NCBI GenBank assembly: GCA_022495995.1
Contig: JAFEMH010002511.1
Span: 186,001-250,000 of the forward strand
Direction: 5' to 3'
Length of the DNA stretch: 64,000 nt
DNA from: Adenophora triphylla var. japonica
Lineage: Eukaryota; Streptophyta; Magnoliopsida; Asterales; Campanulaceae
In this document: positions 1-10,243 of the stretch, in pieces
Layout: each line of letters begins with the position of its first letter
Numbering within the stretch: the stretch's first letter is position 1
Program-made: the position numbers and the translations under genes
Notes under the pieces: model-generated
Seen by the model: the letters and a program-made list of their open reading frames with translations, nothing else
Told to the model about the DNA's origin: nothing
The model's database searches: none

Positions 1-43
1 ATCACCACAAAAAATCATTAGATTGGTGGTACAAGTGTAGGTC

Positions 44-1418
44 ATGACTTGCACTGGAATGGCCTTCTTCCCTACCAATTTCATGCTCCAGGCTTCTCAT
101 GAAGATGACCATCATCATCAAACCCCAAACTCTCTCAATCAACTTCTTCCCCCATGCACCACTCAAGACTTCCATGGTGATTACTCTCTCTCTCGCTCTC
201 TCTCTCTTTTCAGGTTTATGCCAGTAAGGTTGTTGATAAGAATTTGGGGTCTGTGCAATTGGACTGCAGTCCATAACTCATGTTTCTATAAATATTGTCT
301 TTTGTTGTCTGACTGCACAATACCGGATCCGGTTCAATCAGGCCAGCTTGAATGTCTATACTTTGGTCTAACTTGTGAGGTGTTAAATTTTGCAGGTGTT
401 GCTTCATTCCTAGGGAAAAGGTCATCCATGTCATATTCAGGGATTCAAGATATTGGTGATCAAGAAGGCAACAATGGAGAAGATGATATGTCAGATGATG
501 AGTCACAAGCAGGAGAGAAAAAGAGGAGGCTTAATATGGAGCAAGTAAAAACCCTTGAAAGAAACTTTGAGTTGGGAAACAAACTTGACCCTGAGAGGAA
601 AATGCAGCTTGCAAGAGCACTTGGCTTGCAACCTAGACAAATTGCTATTTGGTTTCAGAATAGAAGGGCTAGGTGGAAGACCAAACAATTGGAAAAAGAC
701 TATGATGTCCTCAAGAGACAATTTGAAGCTATCAAAGCTGAGAATGATTCCCTTCAAGCTCAAAATCAAAAACTTCATGCTGAGGTATTAAGTTTTTTTT
801 TTTTTTTAATTACTCCCTCCGTCCCAAAATGAATGACCAAAATGTTTTCAAATTTGTTTTTGATCAAGAGAAAATTTGAAAATTTTTTGGTCATTCATTA
901 TGGGACAGAGATAGTAGATCATTTATAAAGTCATGATTTTTTTTTTTTAGTATTTTTTTTGTTGAATAATATTTACAAAATGATTGGATACTATTTGTAT
1001 GCAGATTTTGACACTGAAAAATAGGGAACCAACAGAGTCAATAAACCTGAACATCAAAGAAACTGAGGGATCTTGCAGCAACAGAAGTGAAAATAGTTCA
1101 GAAAATATAAAGCTTGATATTTCAAGAACACCTCCAGCCATTGACAGCCCTTTATCTTCCCATCATCATATTCCAACAAGCATTAATCTTTTTCCATCTC
1201 CAAATCCAAACACTTTGACCAGGTCAACTGTCCCTCATCATGTGGCTCACCAGCTCTTTCACAACTCATCAAGACCTGACCTACAACTTCAATGCCAGCA
1301 GCCCAAAATGGATCAAAACACTACTGTTAAGGAAGAAAGCTTTTCCAATATGTTTTGTGGGATTGAGGATCCAACTGGATTTTGGCCTTGGTTGGAAGAA
1401 CAACAACATTTCAATTGA
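44..1418 (+). CDS. ATHB13-like: HD-Zip class I homeobox transcription factor, ATHB13/ATHB23-like (3 exons)
   Basis: Exons 44-176, 396-784 and 1005-1418 join in frame to a 311-residue protein. Both introns are GT-AG, with acceptors ttttgcag and tgtatgcag. Residues about 86-145 form a homeodomain with the recognition-helix motif [10 protein letters not shown] at 130-139. It is followed directly by a leucine zipper with heptad positions L143, L150, I157, L164 and L171. That order defines the plant HD-Zip family. The N terminus (MAFFPTNF, then ASFLGKR) and the C-terminal FWPWLEEQQ are family signatures of the ATHB13/ATHB23 branch of class I. Such proteins dimerise through the zipper, bind CAATNATTG-type sites in the nucleus and affect growth and stress responses; this is family knowledge. 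The start is the first ATG of the conserved N terminus. Only 43 bp of upstream sequence is in the window, so the promoter cannot be judged. Intron 2 carries a Stowaway-like MITE. No truncation or frameshift is seen. Confidence 0.95.
811..916. mobile_element. Stowaway-like MITE in intron 2 of the HD-Zip gene
   Basis: A 106-bp hairpin starts TACTCCCTCCGTCCCA and ends with the near complement TGGGACAGAGATAGTA, bounded by TA dinucleotides. The arms continue inward (gaatgaccaaaa against ttttggtcattc), so nearly the whole element folds back. It belongs to the CTCCCTCCGTCCC family found about ten times in this window. It lies between the exon 2 donor and the exon 3 acceptor and leaves both intact. 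Confidence 0.8.
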
Positions 1419-2206
1419 TCATAAACTCGGAAAAAAAAAAAACGTTGAGGAAGATCAGAACAAAATACTTGACTTGGTCAGGTTCGCGTTCACAAAATAC
1501 TTGACTTGGTCAGGTTCGCGCTCGCTCGTTGTTAAGATGGAGATCAATGTCACTCACTATGTCTGATCTCTGAGTTTCAAATTTAAATTCTTGTTCTCAT
1601 TTCTTTTTTTGGGTACTTCATTTGAATAGCTAGTGTATAAAGTAGCAAATATTTAATTAAGTTGAATTCAATGGTGTTTGGAATTTGGCTATGGGGGGAA
1701 TAAAGGGTGGGTATGTTGAATTCCTTTGCATTATACCAATCAATGTTTAAAAAAAAAAAAAAAAACTGGTTTAATTCCTTAAATTATTTTAATAAATATT
1801 CAGTACTACACTTTGTTTGTTGCTTTGGAATTATGTGTTTGGGACTACTAGTAGAAGTACACAAAAAGAAAGAAAGGTCCTTTCAATGCTATCTTTTGCT
1901 ATGATCATTTACATCTTTCAGTATAAACCAACAGTCACAAATGGGATTGGTTACACAAAATATACTTAAATTTGAAAAAAAAATATATATGAAAAAAGAA
2001 AATAATTAAATGAGGTATCAGGCACACATTCCAAGAAGCAAAAGAGGACAAAGAGATGGATGGAAAGAAAGGGGAGAAAGAAAACGAGAGTTGGAAATGG
2101 TCATTTTCCCATGGAATGGGACCTTTTGGTTTAGCAGAAACTTTCTCTGACAATTGATAAAGAATGGGGTAATGGGTATCTAAGACCCAAGCCAGTTCGA
2201 GGTCAT
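1419..2206. other. 3' flank of the HD-Zip gene, with a short tandem duplication
   Basis: This stretch presumably holds the 3' UTR of the HD-Zip gene. At 1461-1520 a unit of about 30 bp (caaaatacttgacttggtca plus ggttcgcg) occurs twice in tandem. The rest is AT-rich with no coding signal that I recognise. Confidence 0.4.
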
Positions 2207-2390
2207 GTCACGTTATTAAATAAGTTGTTCAATACTTAAAAAAAGATTTTTGAAGTTTCAAAACAACACCATTTTATTTGCGTTTCATCTTTATCCTGTC
2301 ACGTTATTAAATAAGTCTGTTCAATACTTCAAAAATAGATTTTTAAAGTTTCAAAACAACACCATTTTATTCGCGCTTCATCTTTTTAAA
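2207..2390. repeat. Two-copy tandem repeat of about 90 bp
   Basis: Two adjacent copies begin cacgttattaaataagt and end near gcgtttcatctt or gcgcttcatctt. They share gtttcaaaacaacaccattt and differ by a few substitutions and small indels, so the duplication is not very recent. No coding role is visible. Confidence 0.7.
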
Positions 2391-2394
2391 TGTT

Positions 2395-2584
2395 CTTGTT
2401 AGAGATATTATATGTCACAGGCTAGGTTTTTCAATTTTCGATGTGGGATAATATCTCAAACACGCCCCCTCACGTGTAGCGGGCTTTTGTCAAAGCTTAC
2501 AACTTGTACTTATTAATCGGATGACGAGTAGTAACACCGTAGACCGTTATGTCTACACGTGTAATGGACACGCTCTGATACCAA
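2395..2584 (-). mobile_element. TRIM-type retroelement fragment (minus orientation)
   Basis: Read on the minus strand, 2573-2584 gives TGGTATCAGAGC, the usual plant primer-binding site complementary to initiator Met tRNA. It is followed by a short internal region (acacgtgtagacataacgg) and then an LTR beginning TGTTTGAGATATTATCCCAC. This layout matches the short TRIM elements seen elsewhere in the window, for example at 39120-39391. The 5' LTR expected to the right of 2584 is not recognisable, so the copy is partial. Confidence 0.55.
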
Positions 2585-2599
2585 TACTACAAGAATGGA

Positions 2600-3240
2600 T
2601 TAAAGACCAAGAAACTAGGCCCAAGATTGATTAAATGGGACATGGCGACTTTACTATTATATTGGCGGGAAATAGGTTACAGGGAGAAGCCCAGGACACA
2701 TCTCCAAATAATAACAATGTAATTTCAAGAAAATATCTCGAATAATAAGGTTCAGGCCAGCGACAACGTTAGAGGTTGCCGTCCTAGCAGAGATGTCGCC
2801 CGTTGGCAACATGTAATCTTGTATCAATATTCCAGAAGTAGCCAGAGACGTTATATTTGGGCCCACAAAATTTGTTACAGATGATGAACTACCTGTTAGA
2901 GAAAGGGTGGCGTCTGAGTGCTCATGCATATCCAATGAAAAGATGACACGTGACAAAGGGCATGTGACATGCAAATAACAAGAGTTAGTACATAAACAAC
3001 ATCATAAATCAGAATAAGTAACTCTCAAGTACATTATTTCAGTGGTTTTACACAGTTTCCATTGTACTCTTTCTTTCCTCCTGAGCAAGTACTTATCCTC
3101 ACGCCGGAGTGACTTTGCCGGAGACGTCCCCGATCTAGTTTACGTGTTTTCTTAGCGTAGGAGCTCATGTACAAGAAGGCGGAGTATTCACAGCTGAACT
3201 ATTTACTTTGGGTCCGAACAACCATTCCGTATGGCAGCTG
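2600..3240. mobile_element. Decayed LTR-like sequence, boundaries unresolved
   Basis: The segment around 3100-3230 (gccggagtgactttgccgg, then a gtgttttcttagcg stretch) reads like the 3' end of a plant retrotransposon LTR. No matching second LTR, target duplication or coding domain was found, so this is a weak call. Nothing between 2640 and 3000 looks like a gene. Confidence 0.25.
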
Positions 3241-3740
3241 GTTCCGTTCACTTCACTCTTTCCTTTCCTTTTCTATCTTTTGTTTAGATGTTTTTTTTCT
3301 AAGTATTTGATTCATGTGATCTACTGTCACCCACTCCCTAGCATCCAACACAGTTTAGTAGTCTCTTTTCACCTCTCCCTTTCTCTCTTTCTTTCTTTCT
3401 TTGTTTTCTTGCCTTTGAGTTAGGACCTACAACCTTTCACACCTCTCCTTTTCACATTCATTCATTCTCTCACTCAATTCTTAAGGTCCATACACCTATA
3501 TATAATATGTACCCACCAAAAACTTTCATCTTGACTCCTCTCTTAGTCCATTTACTAATATAGGGTTTTGATCATACTTAATTTTGATGATTATTGTTTC
3601 CAAAGTTTTGTTCGCTCATTCTTTCTTTATTTTTACAAGTATATATAAGCTTAGTATTTTTATTTAAATTTCTTTTATGGGTCTTGACTCTTTTGAGCGA
3701 TTAAGCTCATGTGTACCCAAAACTCAAACCTAAGTTCGCT
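3241..3740. other. Pyrimidine-rich intergenic stretch
   Basis: Long CT-rich runs (3270-3480), then a tatataatatg at about 3497 and another CT-rich patch. This could be a promoter or leader relic, but no ORF with recognisable content follows. I see nothing else here. Confidence 0.2.
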
Positions 3741-3850
3741 GAGGGCTATATGTTGACATAAAATAGAAGCTGGACTCAGACTTAGTTTTAATTACTTCCT
3801 CGCGAACCTAGGTCTGAGTTCAGCTTCTATTTTATGCCAACATAGCCCTC
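3741..3850. mobile_element. Foldback hairpin MITE, about 110 bp
   Basis: The left arm gagggctatatgttgacata continues with aaatagaagctggactcagac and pairs with the right arm gtctgagttcagcttctattt continuing to gccaacatagccctc. The loop is about 25 bp. The arms are nearly perfect complements over about 40 bp, typical of a short inverted-repeat element. No clear target duplication was identified. Confidence 0.6.
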
Positions 3851-4239
3851 TTTTTAAATTAAACCTCTCTCTTACAATGGCGATTAGTATAATATTAGTG
3901 TGTGATTACTTCTTGTTTTAAACGCATTTTATCATTTCAACTACCTATAAATTATTTAATAAACTCGGAATGAGTCATTTTCATAATGTCTTGTCAATTC
4001 TCATTTCAAATAACATGTTAGTTTTTTAATTCATGTAAAACGTACAAGAAAATCAGACTTTGACTATCCACTCAATTCAAAATGAATAACATCGGGAACA
4101 AATTAGTCGCAAAAACTTGTTCATAAAATTCTAGGTATAATAATTTTATTGATGTTTTTAATTAAAATGTAGCGGGTCCATTATCAATTTAACCAATAAA
4201 ATATCGTCAACTCATTTCGTTAGCAAGATTTTGTCTTCC

Positions 4240-5663
4240 TAGGGCTGGCAAATGGTACTCTTCCGTACCAACCAATTCATATACCAACCGTACCAATTGT
4301 AATTGGTACAGTGAAATCGGTATACCGAATTTTCGGTACGGTAGTACCGTACCAATTAGTAAAAATGGTTGGTACGTGGTATACAGAAGTGAAATCGGTT
4401 GGTATACCGAAATACCGACTTATTTTTTTTAAAAAAATATAAAATATATATTATTATATACATATAAATATAATTAAAAAAATCTAACCCTAAACCTAAA
4501 AGTCTTAATTCTAATTGAAAAAATCTCACCACCGTTCACAAAACTTCCGGCGAAACCTAGCAGATCGCAACCTGCAATGGCTTCCGCCGCTAAATCCTTC
4601 GTTCAAACCTTAAGACGCTACATCAAAAAGCTATGGGAGATCACCGGTCCCTGCGCTATCATTCCCACCTCCGACCCCCAAACTGTCTACGATATCAAGT
4701 ACTACTCCCGTGACCAGCGTCGCAACCGCCCGCCTATTCGCCGCACCATCTTGAAGAAGGCCGATGTTGAGAAGATGATGAAGGAAACCAAATTTGATGT
4801 GAGCGATTTCCCCCCGATTTATTTGACTACCACAGTTGAAGAGGATTACAATGCCCGTGGTGGAGGCTATGAATGATTAGGCGAGGTAAGTTAAGCCCGT
4901 TCTTATTCTGTCTCAATTCTTGTTGTGAAATGAATTTCTAGATATGAGCTATAAAGTTCCCCCTTAATTTTTGATTGTTAAGATTTATCTTGCCTATTGA
5001 AAATGAGTTCATTCTGTATGATTTAAAAGTGAATGACGATAGCCAGTTAAAGCATAGTTATAGGAGATGGTGAGTGGTCAGCGGAGATCATTGGAATGTA
5101 ACATCCCACAAAATTGCGATATCCTACCATTAACAATTACACAGTGACACAACTATGCATTCTTTATGCACAATAGATTAGATCCTGATTGGCTATTTGA
5201 TGGATGATTTGAGGAATTTGAAATTATGGCGAAAATTCGAGCACATTCTCAATAGATTGGTACATCAATAGCAGAAATGTCCATTATCTAGACTGCAAAT
5301 TTTCAAAATGCTACTTGCACATCTGAATGACCTTATGCTTTTGACTTTGATACAAATCAATGAGTTGGAGATTCTAGGTAGGTCTCAATCTTGAGCATTA
5401 CTGGTCTTTGAGTAGGAAAGGAGGCAGCTGGCTCATAGGCAGTCCTTGAGGGGTACTAACTAAATGCATTTTTTTTGTCTTTATTTACATTTGGTATATA
5501 TCTAATATCAACCGTACCAACCGAATACCAACCGCATTCATAAACTTTCAGATAATGACTTACGCTACGCAGACGGCAGACAGCATTTTCTTATACCAAA
5601 TCATACTTGATTGGTACATGGTATAAGCAAAATAAAGCCGGTATACCAACCGAACCACCCCTA
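4240..5663. mobile_element. hAT-type non-autonomous element carrying a gene-like ORF
   Basis: The element starts TAGGGCTGGCAAATGGTAC and ends CGAACCACCCCTA, giving imperfect inverted termini of the TAGGG-TGG type. It is bounded by a perfect 8-bp direct repeat, tgtcttcc, at 4232-4239 and 5664-5671. Eight-bp duplications and such termini are characteristic of hAT transposons. Both subterminal regions are rich in short GGTAC and ACCAACCG motifs in both orientations (4250-4420 and 5510-5650), which could serve as transposase-binding repeats. No transposase is encoded. Instead the interior contains the 99-residue ORF at 4577-4876, a CT-free leader before it and a strong splice-donor-like gaggtaagt just after its stop. 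A relative with different interior lies at 25330-26250. Confidence 0.8.
4577..4876 (+). CDS. Small mitochondrial complex I-associated-like protein, inside a hAT element
   Basis: An uninterrupted 99-residue ORF with a good ATG context (gcaATGGCT). The N terminus is basic and amphipathic (SFVQTLRRYIKKLWEITGP). It is followed by SDPQTVYDIKYYSRDQRRNR, PPIRR, a lysine-rich helix KKADVEKMMKE, FDVSDFPPIYLTTTVEEDY, and ends ARGGGYE. There is no membrane segment. From memory this resembles a small plant protein found with mitochondrial NADH dehydrogenase (the At4g00585 type). I recall relatives having an extra stretch after the GPCA motif, so this copy may carry an internal deletion; neither point was checked. 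The sequence gaggtaagt at 4882-4890 could be a donor for a 3' UTR intron. The whole ORF lies between hAT termini, so it may be a captured copy and not the resident gene. Expression cannot be inferred. Confidence 0.6.
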   Translation: MASAAKSFVQTLRRYIKKLWEITGPCAIIPTSDPQTVYDIKYYSRDQRRNRPPIRRTILKKADVEKMMKETKFDVSDFPPIYLTTTVEEDYNARGGGYE

Positions 5664-5784
5664 TGTCTTCCTAACACATTGCTCATTCAAAATTGGAAGA
5701 GAGAGATTCAAAATTGGAAGAGAGAGACGACAACAATGTACTTGGAACCAAAATTGCTTAGCTCAATAAAGAAGTTTCACCTTA

Positions 5785-6482
5785 GGCTATGTACAATAAT
5801 CCAACCCACAAAATATATTCAACTACCCTAATATTACGACACCTCATCTTCTCTCTCCATCCACTTAATCATTCAACTACTTTCTCAACTACACCCCCCA
5901 CAATAAGCTAGTTTAGTTTAAAATTCAACTCCTCCCAACTCATCATTCTATACCCCACCACTTTGATTATTTTTTTTTTGTGTCCAAATCAAATGAAACT
6001 TATATCAATTTGTAGGAAAAAAAAAAAAGATTAATTTTGGTGAAAAAAAATTAAAAAAAAAATAATTTACTAGGTGATAATTCAACTCAAATTGAAAAAT
6101 GAGTGTTTTTTTTTGTGTCCAAATCAAATGAAACTTATATCAATTTGTAGGGAAAAAAAAATGATGAATTTTGGTGATTTTTTTTTTTTAAAAAAAATCA
6201 TTTATTATGAGATAATTGAGCTTAAATAATTGGGTGAAAAAATGATAAAGTGCCCACCAATAATACAGCGACACGTGTCATTGCACAGCCAAAAAAAAAA
6301 AAAAAGGCTTCACGTGCTGGGAAGAGAATGGACCAATCATGAGACGCCACGTGTCTCATTCAACCCGGTTGAAGAAGTTCAACTCTTTCCTTCAACTACC
6401 CCACTTCAACCCCTTTATTGCCCAAACTAAACTAGTTGAAACCCCCTTCAACCCCCATTCAACCCCTTTATTGGACTTAGTC
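5785..6482. mobile_element. PIF/Harbinger-like MITE with internal duplication
   Basis: The left end GGCTATGTACAATAATCCAA and the complement of the right end, GACTAAGTCCAATAAAGG, form imperfect inverted termini. Both are flanked by the trinucleotide tta (5782-5784, 6483-6485), as expected for this superfamily. Inside, a segment containing gtgtccaaatcaaatgaaac occurs twice (about 5970 and 6113) with poly-A/T tracts. Both ends are rich in caaccc and caacta. No coding capacity is visible. Confidence 0.5.
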
Positions 6483-6591
6483 TTATACCATAATCCTAGC
6501 TAGCTAATATTTATGATATAGTCATTGAAATAATATTATATATACATGCATATATATTTATACCCCTCTACAAATGACTTAATTGAATGTG

Positions 6592-6594
<3 letters not shown>

Positions 6595-6672
<78 letters not shown>
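6595..6672. repeat. (GA)n microsatellite
   Basis: An uninterrupted run of about 39 GA units. It is likely length-variable between individuals. Confidence 0.95.
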
Positions 6673-6675
<3 letters not shown>

Positions 6676-7221
6676 AATGTGATGAGGCAATGCACTGTCA
6701 ATTAAAGGCCTATTTAGATTTTACAGTTGCAAAATTATTTGATCATTTAACTATCAAAACAGATTATTGGATATTAACATATCTAGACCTGAACTATATG
6801 GTTAAAAAAATAAAATAAAAAATCGAATAATACATAAGCTTGCATGTGAGAAAATGTTGTTAGCTAGGGAACCCTTTTATGAATTTTCATATTCAAGTAA
6901 ATCGCGCTTATTTCTCAATTTTATTCTCTGGGATCATGTGAAAAAACGTATAATAAAACATGGCTTCAGGTAGACTTTGCCATTTTATTAAGAGATGCAA
7001 ATATATATATTATCTACTAAAGAAATGTTTAGTGGACACGTTAACTTTATTAAATATTCATTAAGTTTCTGAATATAATGTTTGCTCATGTGGTTGGAAT
7101 TATTTACTTCTAAATATAATATTTTGTCAACTATTCAAGAAAATAAAATCGAGGAAAAAAAAAGAAGAAAATAATGCATTTATTTTTGGAACGCGAGATA
7201 GGCAAAGGTTTCCGAAAAAAG
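6673..7221. other. AT-rich intergenic stretch
   Basis: Low-complexity AT-rich sequence with no ORF, RNA or mobile element that I can support. Confidence 0.4.
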
Positions 7222-7230
7222 GAGTCTTTG

Positions 7231-7336
7231 GCTCCGTTTGTTTGGGGGAAAATGTTTTCCGAAAAATATTTTTCCCATTTTTCGGTGTTTGTTTCGCACC
7301 GAAAAATGGGAAAAATGTTTTACGCTAAATAAACAG
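7231..7336. mobile_element. Short hairpin MITE flanked by a gagtctttg repeat
   Basis: The core arms cccatttttcggtg (about 7274) and caccgaaaaatggg (about 7299) are perfect complements around a gtttgtttcg loop. The outer ends gctccgtttgttt and aaataaacag are imperfect complements. The 9-bp sequence gagtctttg stands at 7222-7230 and again at 7336-7344, consistent with a target duplication, although one base could belong to either side. Confidence 0.5.
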
Positions 7337-7479
7337 AGTCTTTGTATTGTTTTCGTGTACGATTTCATCTCTACAATAAAAAGAATTCGAAAGAGCCAAA
7401 ACAGGCAGTAGCGATTTTCATAATTAAGTTAAGAAAAAAAATTTGGAATTTTGGGAAAGCGAGAGTACTAAGCACAGTA

Positions 7480-8060
7480 GTAATGAGCTACTTAGTCCCA
7501 AATCCGTGCGCCGGTGGGATCATGGGCCGGACTGGCCCGTTTATACTCACGAGGCGTGATAGGGCTTGACAAAAGTGGGCTAGGCTTGACGGGTTCAGGG
7601 TTTTGCAGGCCAATTTTTAAGCTGGGTTCCAAGTTATGAGCTTCTAATTATTAATCTGGCCCAAAATAAACCACGTTTCGGTAATTCCAAACGTTTCTTT
7701 CAAATGTCCTTTCCCTCCCCCTAAACCCCAACGGATAACAAAAATAGCCAAGGCCGCGGCCGGCCACCGTAATCCTCTCCCGCGCCACCACCACCCACCA
7801 ATCTCCACCTCTCTCTTTTCCAAACCCCAGGCCACCAACAGCCCCTCCACCACCTCTATAATTTCCGGGTTGACGAGGAGTGATTTCTTGTATAAAGTGG
7901 TGAAGGATATTCAGGTTGTACCAAGATTTATTAGGGAGTAGGGGTGATGTTATCATTACCTTGATGGAAGGATGGTACCATGGTTGACAATTCTGATGTA
8001 GAGGAAGAAGAAAGTAGGGCTAAAGGGTTTGGTAAAAGTAGAGCAAAAATGACCTAATAA
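7480..8060. other. GC-richer stretch, possible gene relic
   Basis: The segment 7690-7860 is C-rich and unlike its AT-rich surroundings, resembling a plant 5' leader. A 25-codon ORF at 7980-8057 (MVDNSDVEEEESRAKGFGKS and so on) has an acidic, coding-like composition, but I do not recognise it. No longer reading frame links the two. It may be a decayed gene end. Confidence 0.25.
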
Positions 8061-8173
8061 ATTAGGTATGTACATTTTCCATAGTTCCTAATATGAATGG
8101 AAGCTGGGTTTTTATTTTAATTTACTATTTATGTATGAAAGAAAAGAAATAAATAGGATTCATCAGTCCCAGA

Positions 8174-8247
8174 TAGTCCCGGCGGGGCTCGAACCCGCGA
8201 CCTTCGGCTCATAAGACCAACGCTCTAACCAACTGAGCTACGGGACT
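8174..8247 (-). tRNA. tRNA-Ile (anticodon UAU)
   Basis: On the minus strand the 74-nt sequence folds as a full cloverleaf. The acceptor is AGTCCCG/CGGGACT, the D arm GCTC/GAGC with G18G19, the anticodon stem TTGGT/GCCGA, and the T arm GCGGG/CCCGC with loop TTCGAGC. The anticodon loop CTTATGA gives UAU, which reads AUA (Ile). Internal promoter boxes are good: A box TAGCTCAGTTGG and B box GGTTCGAGCC. There is no intron and no encoded CCA. Position 37 is G, whereas tRNAs for A-starting codons normally have A there, so a weakly active or divergent copy is possible. Confidence 0.85.
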
Positions 8248-8249
8248 TT

Positions 8250-9258
8250 TGTAATGTATTTATTTTATTTTATATAAGTACTTAAACTTATTAAATTTAA
8301 ATTCTAAAATATCAATTACTAGTATGAGATGATGTGGATCATAATACAAAATCAGTTAAATAAAAAGGTGATTTAATTATAAATACCAATTCTTAATTTT
8401 TTTTTTTTCTACATCCATTCTTAAAAGTGTGAGAGGCCATGGCCCATAGCCACTACAGGCACTCCCTTGGTAGTTCTTCCCTGACATGACATGGAATATG
8501 AGATTTGATTCTTTTCCATGAGGCTTAATTAGGTCTGCCTAATATGGAATAGAGTTGAACTGAAGTCTGATTCATTGGCATTACCATTGATCCTTTGCTG
8601 CTAGAGAGACTCCTGGCCCAACCAATATGGGCTTAGGCCCGATAAAAATTTTCGAAGAGTTCTCTGGTCAACAAGAAGTACATAATTTGTAAGAGTTTTA
8701 TCAGTTCATCGGTTCATGACATGGATTAATGTTGTTGTCGGTCCACTATATTAAGCTCTGGAATCTAAAAGTTTAACGTCCGTTGAAGTCCGGAGCTTCC
8801 ATGTTAATTTTGGTACCGAATTTCAAATACACATTGTATCATATGATTCATATCAATCTACATCACGTACACTAGCATTTATATATGTACATAACGGATA
8901 GCAGGTCGGCTAAGGGGATGGGCCATAAGTTGGGAGTTAAAGGTGAAATCTGAAACTGACAAAGGAGTAGGTGAGCATGCAGATGCAGGCTTGGACACAC
9001 CTTAAATATTAGACAGTGATGTCCAAATACACCTCACATATTTTGAAAATGTCTCCACAGACAACTTAAAAATGAATGGCAGGCAGGCTTCCACTGATCT
9101 TTTGTTCCATAATTAGCTCTAGAAATTCAAATTATTCCATGTTGTCCAAAGATGGAGAAATTCTTGCATGAATTCCAATATAGTTGATGTCCATGATAGT
9201 GAGTAGAGAGGATATGGTCCCTCAGTATTTTTTGTTTCTATTCTACAACCTTCTTCTA
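8250..9258. other. Intergenic stretch without recognised features
   Basis: Mixed AT-rich sequence with short ORFs only. I see no gene, RNA or bounded repeat that I can support here. Confidence 0.4.
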
Positions 9259-9716
9259 TGTTATTAGAGACGTTATGGAATTGACGAATCTTGCCTATAG
9301 CGTATAAAAATATTGGGTCACTGCCCTTAACATCAATTGGTTTTAAGGTGGAACATCGGAATTTAAGATGGTATCAAAGCATGTCCAACAGCCCACGATT
9401 TTGTTCCGCGTCACCCTATTAATAAGTCCACGTTGTAAGCCTTGGCAAAGCCCGGCTACACGTGAGGAGGCGTGTCGATAGTGTTCTAAAAGACCCCGCC
9501 TAAGGGCGCCTAGGCCCCGCCTAGGCGCTAGGCCCCTCTCCAACGCCTAGTTATAAGCCCCGCCTAGATCCCAACTAATCCCGACTAGTCCCCGACTAGT
9601 CCCCGCCTAGGCGCTAGGCCCGGCTCCGCCGCCTAGCATCCGCCTAGCGCTTTTTAGAACCTTGGTGTCGAATCTAGCTTATAACATATAAAAATCTTGT
9701 ACAACTAACTTTAGGA
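9259..9716 (+). mobile_element. TRIM retroelement, interrupted by a hAT MITE
   Basis: The LTR starts TGTTATTAGAGACGTTATGG and ends ggaatttaaga. It is followed by tggtatcaaagc at about 9369, close to the Met-tRNA primer site. The short internal part contains the family motif cacgttgtaagccttggcaa. The 3' LTR is cut by the MITE at 9480-9664 and resumes with aatctagcttataacatata, ending near ctttagga. Candidate 5-bp target repeats are ttcta (before) and ttctc (after), one mismatch. No coding capacity, as usual for TRIMs. Confidence 0.6.
9480..9664. mobile_element. hAT MITE (CTAGGCG-rich) nested in a TRIM
   Basis: The termini are agtgttctaaaa and the inverse of ttttagaaccttg. They are flanked by gtgtcgat (9472-9479) and gtgtcgaa (9665-9672), an 8-bp duplication with one mismatch. 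The interior is strikingly GC-rich with many copies of CGCCTAGGCGCTAGGC-like palindromes and a short ccgactagtcc duplication. This matches a MITE type widespread in dicots (GTGTTCTAAAA ends). Confidence 0.75.
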
Positions 9717-10206
9717 TTCTCTGATTTATAATAAGTGTTTTTACATATAAACTAATAAATAAAAAATGTTTTCATATTATTAATATCAGATATGCAAAAA
9801 ATACCCTTGTTGATGACAATTAGGCGAAAGTGAATATTATAGTAATTAATCGACTTGGAAAGTGACATTTATTTTGGAATTTTTTATTGAAAAAAAAAAA
9901 GAAAATTTATTAATAGAATGTTGAAAAGAATTACTCCACCTCTTATATTTGGAAAACTTTTGTAAGTAGCAGAGAAAACTCAAAATCATACCATGCATAT
10001 CTTAACAACCACTTGAATAGATAACACAATAATGGGGTTTTGCAAGGGAGTTTTCACTGCAAAAGTAAGCAATCATGTAACTTCTTCCCATCCCATTCAT
10101 TCAGTTTAGAATTCTATCATATCCTTCTGTCCTTAGAGGCTTAGATGGGTTGGTACCATGTGCCTGTCAGTACCTTAATAACCATTTTCTCACTGATAGA
10201 TAGTTA

Positions 10207-10243
<37 letters not shown>

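Noticed and set aside
3741..3850. Hairpin considered as a miRNA precursor
   Set aside because: The near-perfect arms end to end without bulges, and the lack of any known mature sequence, fit a foldback MITE better.
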